Positions 30,830 to 45,486 of a stretch of 64,000 nt of DNA are shown piece after piece (position 1 is the stretch's first letter; the number at the start of each line of letters is the position of its first letter). The translations under genes were made by a program, and so were the position numbers. Where the stretch lies: positions 13,977,145 to 14,041,144 of the forward strand of contig NC_074720.1 of the NCBI RefSeq assembly GCF_947242115.1. The letters are read 5' to 3'. This DNA is from Biomphalaria glabrata (taxonomy: Eukaryota; Mollusca; Gastropoda; Planorbidae). The notes beneath the pieces were generated by a model. It did no database searches and was not told the origin of the DNA. It saw only the letters and a program-made list of their open reading frames with translations.

Positions 30830-33598
30830 AAAAGAAAAAAATAAAAGTAATGAATGGTTTGAATTAAACACTATACAGATTGTCTTCTTTTCCTCTTCAT
30901 CGCCTGTCAACAAATGTCTATTGTTGTTGTTTTTTTCCCCACTGGCATTGAGATCTGGGTAGTTTCAACTCTGAGAGAGACTGCTCATATCCCCTATAGC
31001 CAGACATTTTTCCATAGTTAATAATTTGTGTACGATCAAGTTTCTTGTCTGGTGTGCAGTAGCAGTTCAAGATATTTAGATTTTCTTCTGAAAGTCTGAG
31101 CTTTGTGCCCATTTTTTCTGTTGTGTGTCATTGTTACAAACTGTGTTTGTGATTGTAATGGTAGGGCTAAATTTATTAAATAGTTTTACTCTACCATGGC
31201 TTGCACGAGATGCTGAGATTCTGGTCAACATGGCCACGTGAATGTATGTAGGGGTAGATGAGATGTGTGATTTTGAGGTTAGTTGGTGACTGGACTCTGT
31301 GAGAGTGAGGATAGTTTCAGAGTCGGAGTTAATCGAGAGTTGTGAGTATAGGAATTTTTTTCCTATCAACGATAGTCCATGTAGGGCGATGTATTTGTGT
31401 TGAAGTAATCTGATGACCTGACGTCTACTGTGTTTATATGTTATATAGCTAAGAAAAGTATTTTATTAGCTATAAATCTGAGTTGTGTCTCTTTTGGAGA
31501 TGATGTTAATGCTCCACTGTTAGACGTTGAGATACTATGTCGTCAAAAGATTGAACAAGGGCAGTGATCCAAACAACTAGACAACGACCTTCACAACCAG
31601 CCATGGCAACCCTATATAAAGGCGGTTGGCTGCATTCCATTTAAGGATTTATTTTTTTATAGACTTTTAGTTGTGAAGTGTTGGCCAGAAGTTTGAACTT
31701 TCTGATCACTGCTTCAGGCTTTACAAGCTCGCTCAAAGAGTTTCGCCCCGTTACTGTGACAAGTCACTCAATTTTATCTCAGCATTAATTATTATTATTT
31801 ATTTATTTTATTTTAATTATTTCCCATTTTTAGTACCGATTTCACTACCTACCCCTACCCTTTTCCTCTTCTCGCTAGACTTAGTCCACCACCTTGGGAC
31901 AAGATCAAACAAACAGTCACTTACTTTGGTCTTCGGCGCCGGATGTCCGACTTTCACGTCGAAACCACCTGGGATGGAATACACTTCTTCTCCACCCACG
32001 TCTCTCTTTGATCAAGGAGATTATTCGTGTCACCACGCCTCTTGACCCTTCCAATGTCCATCTTTCGTCGGACTTTACCCATGTGAGAGATAATCCTTAG
32101 CCTAGCGCATTTCCTGTTTCCGCCCATCTCTTCCGGACCTTTATAAGATAGAATAAGGCGAGTTAGACTCACTCCGTCACTTATTCTTTTCGCTGACCAG
32201 TCGAGTCTGGACTACTTCATTCACTCTTACTTCTAGAAGAATAAAATTAGTGGTAAGCCGAACTTAATCACAGTTCCATCTTAATTAGTCTGTGTATATT
32301 TCTCACTGGATGTTACCATGTGGATTTTATTATTTCATTTATATTTAATTAGTGCATTGTGTATTTCTCATTGTCGTGAGTAGAAAACATAAACATGGCA
32401 TATGTATATATTTATGTATTGCATTATTCTATTAATGCCACGTTGCTCAATTGATCGTTGATGCAACCATGTATATATTAGTACATCTGATTTTGTTCCC
32501 TTTATCTCGGCTGACCGCCTTGATAATTTTACCAGCGCACTAATACTGCGCAATTAGAAAAGAGATATGAATTATCTCCCCTTTACTCATTTTACTCTAA
32601 CGAGAGTTGCGCCCCTTGAACGGACACTCTCTCCATTCAAGCGCTTTCCATTGTTCATGACCGACGGCCATATGTAAACAAACCGTGTATTGCTTGTCTA
32701 AATGTGTTGGAGGCAGGACGCCACATCTATTAGAATCGTCGCTGAACGAGGTTGCGTTCAATGTATTATGCACCACGGAGGCCCATTGAGTCCAACGCGA
32801 GCCTGCTTTTCTTTCTCGGTAGCCTTTGATCATTCAAGATCATTTGCAATGCAGCAGTTGTTTGGTCTCGGAGCTGTCTCTTCTAGAAGAATTACTATCC
32901 CTAGCGTCATCTACCCTGGTTAAATCGCCCTATACTCACTTTTCGCAATCTTGATTTATGAGATGATTTTAGTGAATATCCTAAGCATTGGAATACCCCA
33001 CGTCATCTTCTATGACTGCAAACCAGTTGGTCCGCGGCTGTTTATTCACAGCTAAAACCTTACATCTAAGGTTCCTTCCCCTATCAGCCACCAGGAGACG
33101 TGCTTGGCAGAAGATTTTTTTTCTTCTATTAAATCTCTACACATCTGATGCAGAGGTTCCGGCAAATAATGAAATATTATTCTTTGTCTATTATGCTATA
33201 AGTGTAACTGTAAAATATAGTGAACTATTTGTCAAGAGAAATCAACTAGTAGCCAAAGACAGACAAGTGGCATAAGCATGTCGTTTTTTTTAAACTACAA
33301 TATTAGGTCAATATGCTTAAGGGGAAGTAACTAGCTATATCTTTAGACAATCTTTTGAAGAGTCTTAATTTTCCCTATTATATGTTTGAAAAACAAAATA
33401 TTTAACATTATGTTTCAATTAAATAAGAAAAATAATGTGTAACTGCACACAAAAATATTTCCACTATCTGTAGCGTATTTGCGCATAAAAGAAATATATA
33501 TTTACTATTAAACAGCCTGTATTCTCTTGTAATATTGCAAAGCTTAAGGTTGTTACATTAAATTTTTAGAGACCGCCGGATACACCCCACACATTTTC

Positions 33599-33763
33599 AT
33601 ACTTACCTGGCATAGGACAAACGGTGATCACCCACGGCCGTTCTCCCAGGTCGAGGCTCACTCATTGCACTTCGGGTGGGCTGAAGCCTGCGATCACCCC
33701 AAATGTGGGTGACTCGGGTGCGTAATTTTTGCGTATGGGGAACTGCGTTCGCGCTAATCCCTG
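33599..33763 (+). ncRNA. RNU1: U1 spliceosomal snRNA, unit 3 (165 nt)
   Basis: Full-length copy of the majority type. It lacks the extra AC of units 1 and 5, which lets AACGG pair with CCGUU at the base of the stem-loop I loop. Stem-loops II and III, Sm site and 3' end are intact. The flanking unit shares two private changes with unit 13 (GAGATGATTTT and TTCTATGACT in the R body). Confidence 0.95.
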
Positions 33764-36532
33764 AAAAGAAAAAAATAAAAGTAATGAATGGTTTGAATTA
33801 AACACTATACAGATTGTCTTCTTTTCCTCTTCATCGCCTGTCAACAAATGTCTATTGTTGTTGTTTTTTTCCCCACTGGCATTGAGATCTGGGTAGTTTC
33901 AACTCTGAGAGAGACTGCTCATATCCCCTATAGCCAGACATTTTTCCATAGTTAATAATTTGTGTACGATCAAGTTTCTTGTCTGGTGTGCAGTAGCAGT
34001 TCAAGATATTTAGATTTTCTTCTGAAAGTCTGAGCTTTGTGCCCATTTTTTCTGTTGTGTGTCATTGTTACAAACTGTGTTTGTGATTGTAATGGTAGGG
34101 CTAAATTTATTAAATAGTTTTACTCTACCATGGCTTGCACGAGATGCTGAGATTCTGGTCAACAGGGCCACGTGAATGTATGTAGGGGTAGATGAGATGT
34201 GTGATTTTGAGGTTAGTTGGTGACTGGACTCTGTGAGAGTGAGGATAGTTTCAGAGTCGGAGTTAATCGAGAGTTGTGAGTATAGGAATTTTTTTCCTAT
34301 CAACGATAGTCCATGTAGGGCGATGTATTTGTGTTGAAGTAATCTGATGACCTGACGTCTACTGTGTTTATATGTTATATAGCTAAGAAAAGTATTTTAT
34401 TAGCTATAAATCTGAGTTGTGTCTCTTTTGGAGATGATGTTAATGCTCCACTGTTAGACGTTGAGATACTATGTCGTCAAAAGATTGAACAAGGGCAGTG
34501 ATCCAAACAACTAGACAACGACCTTCACAACCAGCCATGGCAACCCTATATAAAGGCGGTTGGCTGCATTCCATTTAAGGATTTATTTTTTTATAGACTT
34601 TTAGTTGTGAAGTGTTGGCCAGAAGTTTGAACTTTCTGATCACTGCTTCAGGCTTTACAAGCTCGCTCAAAGAGTTTCGCCCCGTTACTGTGACAAGTCA
34701 CTCAATTTTATCTCAGCATTAATTATTATTATTTATTTATTTTATTTTAATTATTTCCCATTTTTAGTACCGATTTCACTACCTACCCCTACCCTTTTCC
34801 TCTTCTCGCTAGACTTAGTCCACCACCTTGGGACAAGATCAAACAAACAGTCACTTACTTTGGTCTTCGGCGCCGGATGTCCGACTTTCACGTCGAAACC
34901 ACCTGGGATGGAATACACTTCTTCTCCACCCACGTCTCTCTTTGATCAAGGAGATTATTCGTGTCACCACGCCTCTTGACCCTTCCAATGTGCATCTTTC
35001 GTCGGACTTTACCCATGTGAGAGATAATCCTTAGCCTAGCGCATTTCCTGTTTCCGCCCATCTCTTCCGGACCTTTATAAGATAGAATAAGGCGAGTTAG
35101 ACTCACTCCGTCACTTATTCTTTTCGCTGACCAGTCGAGTCTGGACTACTTCATTCACTCTTACTTCTAGAAGAATAAAATTAGTGGTAAGCCGAACTTA
35201 ATCACAGTTCCATCTTAATTAGTCTGTGTATATTTCTCACTGGATGTTACCATGTGGATTTTATTATTTCATTTATATTTAATTAGTGCATTGTGTATTT
35301 CTCATTGTCGTGAGTAGAAAACATAAACATGGCATATGTATATATTTATGTATTGCATTATTCTATTAATGCCACGTTGCTCAATTGATCGTTGATGCAA
35401 CCATGTATATATTAGTACATCTGATTTTGTTCCCTTTATCTCGGCTGACCGCCTTGATAATTTTACCAGCGCACTAATACTGCGCAATTAGAAAAGAGAT
35501 ATGAATTATCTCCCCTTTACTCATTTTACTCTAACGAGAGTTGCGCCCCTTGAACGGACACTCTCTCCATTCAAGCGCTTTCCATTGTTCATGACCGACG
35601 GCCATATGTAAACAAACCGTGTATTGCTTGTCTAAATGTGTTGGAGGCAGGACGCCACATCTATTAGAATCGTCGCTGAACGAGGTTGCGTTCAATGTAT
35701 TATGCACCACGGAGGCCCATTGAGTCCAACGCGAGCCTGCTTTTCTTTCTCGGTAGCCTTTGATCATTCAAGATCATTTGCAATGCAGCAGTTGTTTGGT
35801 CTTGGAGCTGTCTCTTCTAGAAGAATTACTATCCCTAGCGTCATCTACCCTGGTTAAATCGCCCTATACTCACTTTTCGCAATCTTGATTTATGAGATGT
35901 TTTTAGTGAATATCCTAAGCATTGGAATACCCCACGTCATCTTCCATGACTGCAAACCAGTTGGTCCGCGGCTGTTTATTCACAGCTAAAACCTTACATC
36001 TAAGGTTCCTTCCCCTATCAGCCACCAGGAGACGTGCTTGGCAGAAGATTTTTTTTCTTCTATTAAATCTCTACACATCTCTTGCAGAGGTTCCGGCAAA
36101 TAATGAAATATTATTCTTTGTCTATTATGCTATAAGTGTAACTGTAAAATATAGTGAACTATTTGTCAAGAGAAATCAACTAGTAGCCAAAGACAGACAA
36201 GTGGCATAAGCATGTCGTTTTTTTTAAACTACAATATTAGGTCAATATGCTTAAGGGGAAGTAACTAGCTATATCTTTAGACAATCTTTTGAAGAGTCTT
36301 AATTTTCCCTATTATATGTTTGAAAAACAAAATATTTAACATTATGTTTCAATTAAATAAGAAAAATAATGTGTAACTGCACACAAAAATATTTCCACTA
36401 TCTGTAGCGTATTTGCGCATAAAAGAAATATATATTTACTATTAAACAGCCTGTATTCTCTTGTAATATTGCAAAGCTTAAGGTTGTTACATTAAATTTT
36501 TAGAGACCGCCGGATACACCCCACACATTTTC

Positions 36533-36682
36533 ATACTTACCTGGCATAGGACAAACGGTGATCACCCACGGCCGTTCTCCCAGGTCGAGGCTCACTCATT
36601 GCACTTCGGCTGGGCTGAAGCCTGCGATCACCCCAAATGCGTAATTTTTGCGTATGGGGAACTGCGTTCGCGCTAATCCCTG
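36533..36682 (+). ncRNA. RNU1: U1 snRNA variant, unit 4 (150 nt, stem-loop III lost; probable pseudogene)
   Basis: It has the same 15-nt loss and the same stem-loop II mismatch as unit 2, so the two descend from one defective copy. They are separated by the intact unit 3. Confidence 0.88.
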
Positions 36683-39451
36683 AAAAGAAAAAAATAAAAG
36701 TAATGAATGGTTTGAATTAAACACTATACAGATTGTCTTCTTTTCCTCTTCATCGCCTGTCAACAAATGTCTATTGTTGTTGTTTTTTTCCCCACTGGCA
36801 TTGAGATCTGGGTAGTTTCAACTCTGAGAGAGACTGCTCATATCCCCTATAGCCAGACATTTTTCCATAGTTAATAATTTGTGTACGATCAAGTTTCTTG
36901 TCTGGTGTGCAGTAGCAGTTCAAGATATTTAGATTTTCTTCTGAAAGTCTGAGCTTTGTGCCCATTTTTTCTGTTGTGTGTCATTGTTACAAACTGTGTT
37001 TGTGATTGTAATGGTAGGGCTAAATTTATTAAATAGTTTTACTCTACCATGGCTTGCACGAGATGCTGAGATTCTGGTCAACAGGGCCACGTGAATGTAT
37101 GTAGGGGTAGATGAGATGTGTGATTTTGAGGTTAGTTGGTGACTGGACTCTGTGAGAGTGAGGATAGTTTCAGAGTCGGAGTTAATCGAGAGTTGTGAGT
37201 ATAGGAATTTTTTTCCTATCAACGATAGTCCATGTAGGGCGATGTATTTGTGTTGAAGTAATCTGATGACCTGACGTCTACTGTGTTTATATGTTATATA
37301 GCTAAGAAAAGTATTTTATTAGCTATAAATCTGAGTTGTGTCTCTTTTGGAGATGATGTTAATGCTCCACTGTTAGACGTTGAGATACTATGTCGTCAAA
37401 AGATTGAACAAGGGCAGTGATCCAAACAACTAGACAACGACCTTCACAACCAGCCATGGCAACCCTATATAAAGGCGGTTGGCTGCATTCCATTTAAGGA
37501 TTTATTTTTTTATAGACTTTTAGTTGTGAAGTGTTGGCCAGAAGTTTGAACTTTCTGATCACTGCTTCAGGCTTTACAAGCTCGCTCAAAGAGTTTCGCC
37601 CCGTTACTGTGACAAGTCACTCAATTTTATCTCAGCATTAATTATTATTATTTATTTATTTTATTTTAATTATTTCCCATTTTTAGTACCGATTTCACTA
37701 CCTACCCCTACCCTTTTCCTCTTCTCGCTAGACTTAGTCCACCACCTTGGGACAAGATCAAACAAACAGTCACTTACTTTGGTCTTCGGCGCCGGATGTC
37801 CGACTTTCACGTCGAAACCACCTGGGATGGAATACACTTCTTCTCCACCCACGTCTCTCTTTGATCAAGGAGATTATTCGTGTCACCACGCCTCTTGACC
37901 CTTCCAATGTGCATCTTTCGTCGGACTTTACCCATGTGAGAGATAATCCTTAGCCTAGCGCATTTCCTGTTTCCGCCCATCTCTTCCGGACCTTTATAAG
38001 ATAGAATAAGGCGAGTTAGACTCACTCCGTCACTTATTCTTTTCGCTGACCAGTCGAGTCTGGACTACTTCATTCACTCTTACTTCTAGAAGAATAAAAT
38101 TAGTGGTAAGCCGAACTTAATCACAGTTCCATCTTAATTAGTCTGTGTATATTTCTCACTGGATGTTACCATGTGGATTTTATTATTTCATTTATATTTA
38201 ATTAGTGCATTGTGTATTTCTCATTGTCGTGAGTAGAAAACATAAACATGGCATATGTATATATTTATGTATTGCATTATTCTATTAATGCCACGTTGCT
38301 CAATTGATCGTTGATGCAACCATGTATATATTAGTACATCTGATTTTGTTCCCTTTATCTCGGCTGACCGCCTTGATAATTTTACCAGCGCACTAATACT
38401 GCGCAATTAGAAAAGAGATATGAATTATCTCCCCTTTACTCATTTTACTCTAACGAGAGTTGCGCCCCTTGAACGGACACTCTCTCCATTCAAGCGCTTT
38501 CCATTGTTCATGACCGACGGCCATATGTAAACAAACCGTGTATTGCTTGTCTAAATGTGTTGGAGGCAGGACGCCACATCTATTAGAATCGTCGCTGAAC
38601 GAGGTTGCGTTCAATGTATTATGCACCACGGAGGCCCATTGAGTCCAACGCGAGCCTGCTTTTCTTTCTCGGTAGCCTTTGATCATTCAAGATCATTTGC
38701 AATGCAGCAGTTGTTTGGTCTTGGAGCTGTCTCTTCTAGAAGAATTACTATCCCTAGCGTCATCTACCCTGGTTAAATCGCCCTATACTCACTTTTCGCA
38801 ATCTTGATTTATGAGATGTTTTTAGTGAATATCCTAAGCATTGGAATACCCCACGTCATCTTCCATGACTGCAAACCAGTTGGTCCGCGGCTGTTTATTC
38901 ACAGCTAAAACCTTACATCTAAGGTTCCTTCCCCTATCAGCCACCAGGAGACGTGCTTGGCAGAAGATTTTTTTTCTTCTATTAAATCTCTACACATCTC
39001 TTGCAGAGGTTCCGGCAAATAATGAAATATTATTCTTTGTCTATTATGCTATAAGTGTAACTGTAAAATATAGTGAACTATTTGTCAAGAGAAATCAACT
39101 AGTAGCCAAAGACAGACAAGTGGCATAAGCATGTCGTTTTTTTTAAACTACAATATTAGGTCAATATGCTTAAGGGGAAGTAACTAGCTATATCTTTAGA
39201 CAATCTTTTGAAGAGTCTTAATTTTCCCTATTATATGTTTGAAAAACAAAATATTTAACATTATGTTTCAATTAAATAAGAAAAATAATGTGTAACTGCA
39301 CACAAAAATATTTCCACTATCTGTAGCGTATTTGCGCATAAAAGAAATATATATTTACTATTAAACAGCCTGTATTCTCTTGTAATGTTGCAAAGCTTAA
39401 GGTTGTTACATTAAATTTTTAGAGACCGCCGGATACACCCCACACATTTTC

Positions 39452-39618
39452 ATACTTACCTGGCATAGGACAAACGGTGATCACCCACGGCCACGTTCTC
39501 CCAGGTCGAGGCTCACTCATTGCACTTCGGGTGGGCTGAAGCCTGCGACCACCCCAAATGTGGGTGACTCGGGTGCGTAATTTTTGCGTATGGGGAACTG
39601 CGTTCGCGCTAATCCCTG
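39452..39618 (+). ncRNA. RNU1: U1 spliceosomal snRNA, unit 5 (167 nt)
   Basis: Same extra AC in stem-loop I as unit 1. One base differs in stem-loop III (GACCACCCC for GATCACCCC), which weakens its outermost pair. The rest is as in the majority type. A private change, AATGTTGCAAAG, lies just upstream of the promoter. Confidence 0.93.
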
Positions 39619-42387
39619 AAAAGAAAAAAATAAAAGTAATGAATGGTTTGAATTAAACACTATACAGATTGTCTTCTTTTCCTCTTCATCGCCTGTCAAC
39701 AAATGTCTATTGTTGTTGTTTTTTTCCCCACTGGCATTGAGATCTGGGTAGTTTCAACTCTGAGAGAGACTGCTCATATCCCCTATAGCCAGACATTTTT
39801 CCATAGTTAATAATTTGTGTACGATCAAGTTTCTTGTCTGGTGTGCAGTAGCAGTTCAAGATATTTAGATTTTCTTCTGAAAGTCTGAGCTTTGTGCCCA
39901 TTTTTTCTGTTGTGTGTCATTGTTACAAACTGTGTTTGTGATTGTAATGGTAGGGCTAAATTTATTAAATAGTTTTACTCTACCATGGCTTGCACGAGAT
40001 GCTGAGATTCTGGTCAACATGGCCACGTGAATGTATGTAGGGGTAGATGAGATGTGTGATTTTGAGGTTAGTTGGTGACTGGACTCTGTGAGAGTGAGGA
40101 TAGTTTCAGAGTCGGAGTTAATCGAGAGTTGTGAGTATAGGAATTTTTTTCCTATCAACGATAGTCCATGTAGGGCGATGTATTTGTGTTGAAGTAATCT
40201 GATGACCTGACGTCTACTGTGTTTATATGTTATATAGCTAAGAAAAGTATTTTATTAGCTATAAATCTGAGTTGTGTCTCTTTTGGAGATGATGTTAATG
40301 CTCCACTGTTAGACGTTGAGATACTATGTCGTCAAAAGATTGAACAAGGGCAGTGATCCAAACAACTAGACAACGACCTTCACAACCAGCCATGGCAACC
40401 CTATATAAAGGCGGTTGGCTGCATTCCATTTAAGGATTTATTTTTTTATAGACTTTTAGTTGTGAAGTGTTGGCCAGAAGTTTGAACTTTCTGATCACTG
40501 CTTCAGGCTTTACAAGCTCGCTCAAAGAGTTTCGCCCCGTTACTGTGACAAGTCACTCAATTTTATCTCAGCATTAATTATTATTATTTATTTATTTTAT
40601 TTTAATTATTTCCCATTTTTAGTACCGATTTCACTACCTACCCCTACCCTTTTCCTCTTCTCGCTAGACTTAGTCCACCACCTTGGGACAAGATCAAACA
40701 AACAGTCACTTACTTTGGTCTTCGGCGCCGGATGTCCGACTTTCACGTCGAAACCACCTGGGATGGAATACACTTCTTCTCCACCCACGTCTCTCTTTGA
40801 TCAAGGAGATTATTCGTGTCACCACGCCTCTTGACCCTTCCAATGTGCATCTTTCGTCGGACTTTACCCATGTGAGAGATAATCCTTAGCCTAGCGCATT
40901 TCCTGTTTCCGCCCATCTCTTCCGGACCTTTATAAGATAGAATAAGGCGAGTTAGACTCACTCCGTCACTTATTCTTTTCGCTGACCAGTCGAGTCTGGA
41001 CTACTTCATTCACTCTTACTTCTAGAAGAATAAAATTAGTGGTAAGCCGAACTTAATCACAGTTCCATCTTAATTAGTCTGTGTATATTTCTCACTGGAT
41101 GTTACCATGTGGATTTTATTATTTCATTTATATTTAATTAGTGCATTGTGTATTTCTCATTGTCGTGAGTAGAAAACATAAACATGGCATATGTATATAT
41201 TTATGTATTGCATTATTCTATTAATGCCACGTTGCTCAATTGATCGTTGATGCAACCATGTATATATTAGTACATCTGATTTTGTTCCCTTTATCTCGGC
41301 TGACCACCTTGATAATTTTACCAGCGCACTAATACTGCGCAATTAGAAAAGAGATATGAATTATCTCCCCTTTACTCATTTTACTCTAACGAGAGTTGCG
41401 CCCCTTGAACGGACACTCTCTCCATTCAAGCGCTTTCCATTGTTCATGACCGACGGCCATATGTAAACAAACCGTGTATTGCTTGTCTAAATGTGTTGGA
41501 GGCAGGACGCCACATCTATTAGAATCGTCGCTGAACGAGGTTGCGTTCAATGTATTATGCACCACGGAGGCCCATTGAGTCCAACGCGAGCCTGCTTTTC
41601 TTTCTCGGTAGCCTTTGATCATTCAAGATCATTTGCAATGCAGCAGTTGTTTGGTCTTGGAGCTGTCTCTTCTAGAAGAATTACTATCCCTAGCGTCATC
41701 TACCCTGGTTAAATCGCCCTATACTCACTTTTCGCAATCTTGATTTATGAGATGTTTTTAGTGAATATCCTAAGCATTGGAATACCCCACGTCATCTTCC
41801 ATGACTGCAAACCAGTTGGTCCGCGGCTGTTTATTCACAGCTAAAACCTTACATCTAAGGTTCCTTCCCCTATCAGCCACCAGGAGACGTGCTTGGCAGA
41901 AGATTTTTTTTCTTCTATTAAATCTCTACACATCTGATGCAGAGGTTCCGGCAAATAATGAAATATTATTCTTTGTCTATTATGCTATAAGTGTAACTGT
42001 AAAATATAGTGAACTATTTGTCAAGAGAAATCAACTAGTAGCCAAAGACAGACAAGTGGCATAAGCATGTCGTTTTTTTTAAACTACAATATTAGGTCAA
42101 TATGCTTAAGGGGAAGTAACTAGCTATATCTTTAGACAATCTTTTGAAGAGTCTTAATTTTCCCTATTATATGTTTGAAAAACAAAATATTTAACATTAT
42201 GTTTCAATTAAATAAGAAAAATAATGTGTAACTGCACACAAAAATATTTCCACTATCTGTAGCGTATTTGCGCATAAAAGAAATATATATTTACTATTAA
42301 ACAGCCTGTATTCTCTTGTAATATTGCAAAGCTTAAGGTTGTTACATTAAATTTTTAGAGACCGCCGGATACACCCCACACATTTTC

Positions 42388-42552
42388 ATACTTACCTGGC
42401 ATAGGACAAACGGTGATCACCCACGGCCGTTCTCCCAGGTCGAGGCTCACTCATTGCACTTCGGGTGGGCTGAAGCCTGCGATCACCCCAAATGTGGGTG
42501 ACTCGGGTGCGTAATTTTTGCGTATGGGGAACTGCGTTCGCGCTAATCCCTG
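42388..42552 (+). ncRNA. RNU1: U1 spliceosomal snRNA, unit 6 (165 nt)
   Basis: Majority type with all stems, the U1A loop and the Sm site intact. I see no difference from the unit 3 gene. Confidence 0.95.
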
Positions 42553-45321
42553 AAAAGAAAAAAATAAAAGTAATGAATGGTTTGAATTAAACACTATACA
42601 GATTGTCTTCTTTTCCTCTTCATCGCCTGTCAACAAATGTCTATTGTTGTTGTTTTTTTCCCCACTGGCATTGAGATCTGGGTAGTTTCAACTCTGAGAG
42701 AGACTGCTCATATCCCCTATAGCCAGACATTTTTCCATAGTTAATAATTTGTGTACGATCAAGTTTCTTGTCTGGTGTGCAGTAGCAGTTCAAGATATTT
42801 AGATTTTCTTCTGAAAGTCTGAGCTTTGTGCCCATTTTTTCTGTTGTGTGTCATTGTTACAAACTGTGTTTGTGATTGTAATGGTAGGGCTAAATTTATT
42901 AAATAGTTTTACTCTACCATGGCTTGCACGAGATGCTGAGATTCTGGTCAACAGGGCCACGTGAATGTATGTAGGGGTAGATGAGATGTGTGATTTTGAG
43001 GTTAGTTGGTGACTGGACTCTGTGAGAGTGAGGATAGTTTCAGAGTCGGAGTTAATCGAGAGTTGTGAGTATAGGAATTTTTTTCCTATCAACGATAGTC
43101 CATGTAGGGCGATGTATTTGTGTTGAAGTAATCTGATGACCTGACGTCTACTGTGTTTATATGTTATATAGCTAAGAAAAGTATTTTATTAGCTATAAAT
43201 CTGAGTTGTGTCTCTTTTGGAGATGATGTTAATGCTCCACTGTTAGACGTTGAGATACTATGTCGTCAAAAGATTGAACAAGGGCAGTGATCCAAACAAC
43301 TAGACAACGACCTTCACAACCAGCCATGGCAACCCTATATAAAGGCGGTTGGCTGCATTCCATTTAAGGATTTATTTTTTTATAGACTTTTAGTTGTGAA
43401 GTGTTGGCCAGAAGTTTGAACTTTCTGATCACTGCTTCAGGCTTTACAAGCTTGCTCAAAGAGTTTCGCCCCGTTACTGTGACAAGTCACTCAATTTTAT
43501 CTCAGCATTAATTATTATTATTTATTTATTTTATTTTAATTATTTCCCATTTTTAGTACCGATTTCACTACCTACCCCTACCCTTTTCCTCTTCTCGCTA
43601 GACTTAGTCCACCACCTTGGGACAAGATCAAACAAACAGTCACTTACTTTGGTCTTCGGCGCCGGATGTCCGACTTTCACGTCGAAACCACCTGGGATGG
43701 AATACACTTCTTCTCCACCCACGTCTCTCTTTGATCAAGGAGATTATTCGTGTCACCACGCCTCTTGACCCTTCCAATGTGCATCTTTCGTCGGACTTTA
43801 CCCATGTGAGAGATAATCCTTAGCCTAGCGCATTTCCTGTTTCCGCCCATCTCTTCCGGACCTTTATAAGATAGAATAAGGCGAGTTAGACTCACTCCGT
43901 CACTTATTCTTTTCGCTGACCAGTCGAGTCTGGACTACTTCATTCACTCTTACTTCTAGAAGAATAAAATTAGTGGTAAGCCGAACTTAATCACAGTTCC
44001 ATCTTAATTAGTCTGTGTATATTTCTCACTGGATGTTACCATGTGGATTTTATTATTTCATTTATATTTAATTAGTGCATTGTGTATTTCTCATTGTCGT
44101 TAGTAGAAAACATAAACATGGCATATGTATATATTTATGTATTGCATTATTCTATTAATGCCACGTTGCTCAATTGATCGTTGATGCAACCATGTATATA
44201 TTAGTACATCTGATTTTGTTCCCTTTATCTCGGCTGACCGCCTTGATAATTTTACCAGCGCACTAATACTGCGCAATTAGAAAAGAGATATGAATTATCT
44301 CCCCTTTACTCATTTTACTCTAACGAGAGTTGCGCCCCTTGAACGGACACTCTCTCCATTCAAGCGCTTTCCATTGTTCATGACCGACGGCCATATGTAA
44401 ACAAACCGTGTATTGCTTGTCTAAATGTGTTGGAGGCAGGACGCCACATCTATTAGAATCGTCGCTGAACGAGGTTGCGTTCAATGTATTATGCACCACG
44501 GAGGCCCATTGAGTCCAACGCGAGCCTGCTTTTCTTTCTCGGTAGCCTTTGATCATTCAAGATCATTTGCAATGCAGCAGTTGTTTGGTCTCGGAGCTGT
44601 CTCTTCTAGAAGAATTACTATCCCTAGCGTCATCTACCCTGGTTAAATCGCCCTATACTCACTTTTCGCAATCTTGATTTATGAGATGTTTTTAGTGAAT
44701 ATCCTAAGCATTGGAATACCCCACGTCATCTTCCATGACTGCAAACCAGTTGGTCCGCGGCTGTTTATTCACAGCTAAAACCTTACATCTAAGGTTCCTT
44801 CCCCTATCAGCCACCAGGAGACGTGCTTGGCAGAAGATTTTTTTTCTTCTATTAAATCTCTACACATCTGATGCAGAGGTTCCGGCAAATAATGAAATAT
44901 TATTCTTTGTCTATTATGCTATAAGTGTAACTGTAAAATATAGTGAACTATTTGTCAAGAGAAATCAACTAGTAGCCAAAGACAGACAAGTGGCATAAGC
45001 ATGTCGTTTTTTTAAAACTACAATATTAGGTCAATATGCTTAAGGGGAAGTAACTAGCTATATCTTTAGACAATCTTTTGAAGAGTCTTAATTTTCCCTA
45101 TTATATGTTTGAAAAACAAAATATTTAACATTATGTTTCAATTAAATAAGAAAAATAATGTGTAACTGCACACAAAAATATTTCCACTATCTGTAGCGTA
45201 TTTGCGCATAAAAGAAATATATATTTACTATTAAACAGCCTGTATTCTCTTGTAATATTGCAAAGCTTAAGGTTGTTACATTAAATTTTTAGAGACCGCC
45301 GGATACACCCCACACATTTTC

Positions 45322-45486
45322 ATACTTACCTGGCATAGGACAAACGGTGATCACCCACGGCCGTTCTCCCAGGTCGAGGCTCACTCATTGCACTTCGGGT
45401 GGGCTGAAGCCTGCGATCACCCCAAATGTGGGTGACTCGGGTGCGTAATTTTTGCGTATGGGGAACTGCGTTCGCGCTAATCCCTG
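45322..45486 (+). ncRNA. RNU1: U1 spliceosomal snRNA, unit 7 (165 nt)
   Basis: Majority type, complete. The unit carries a CACAAGATG variant downstream of U1 that is shared with units 8 and 9 only. Confidence 0.95.
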
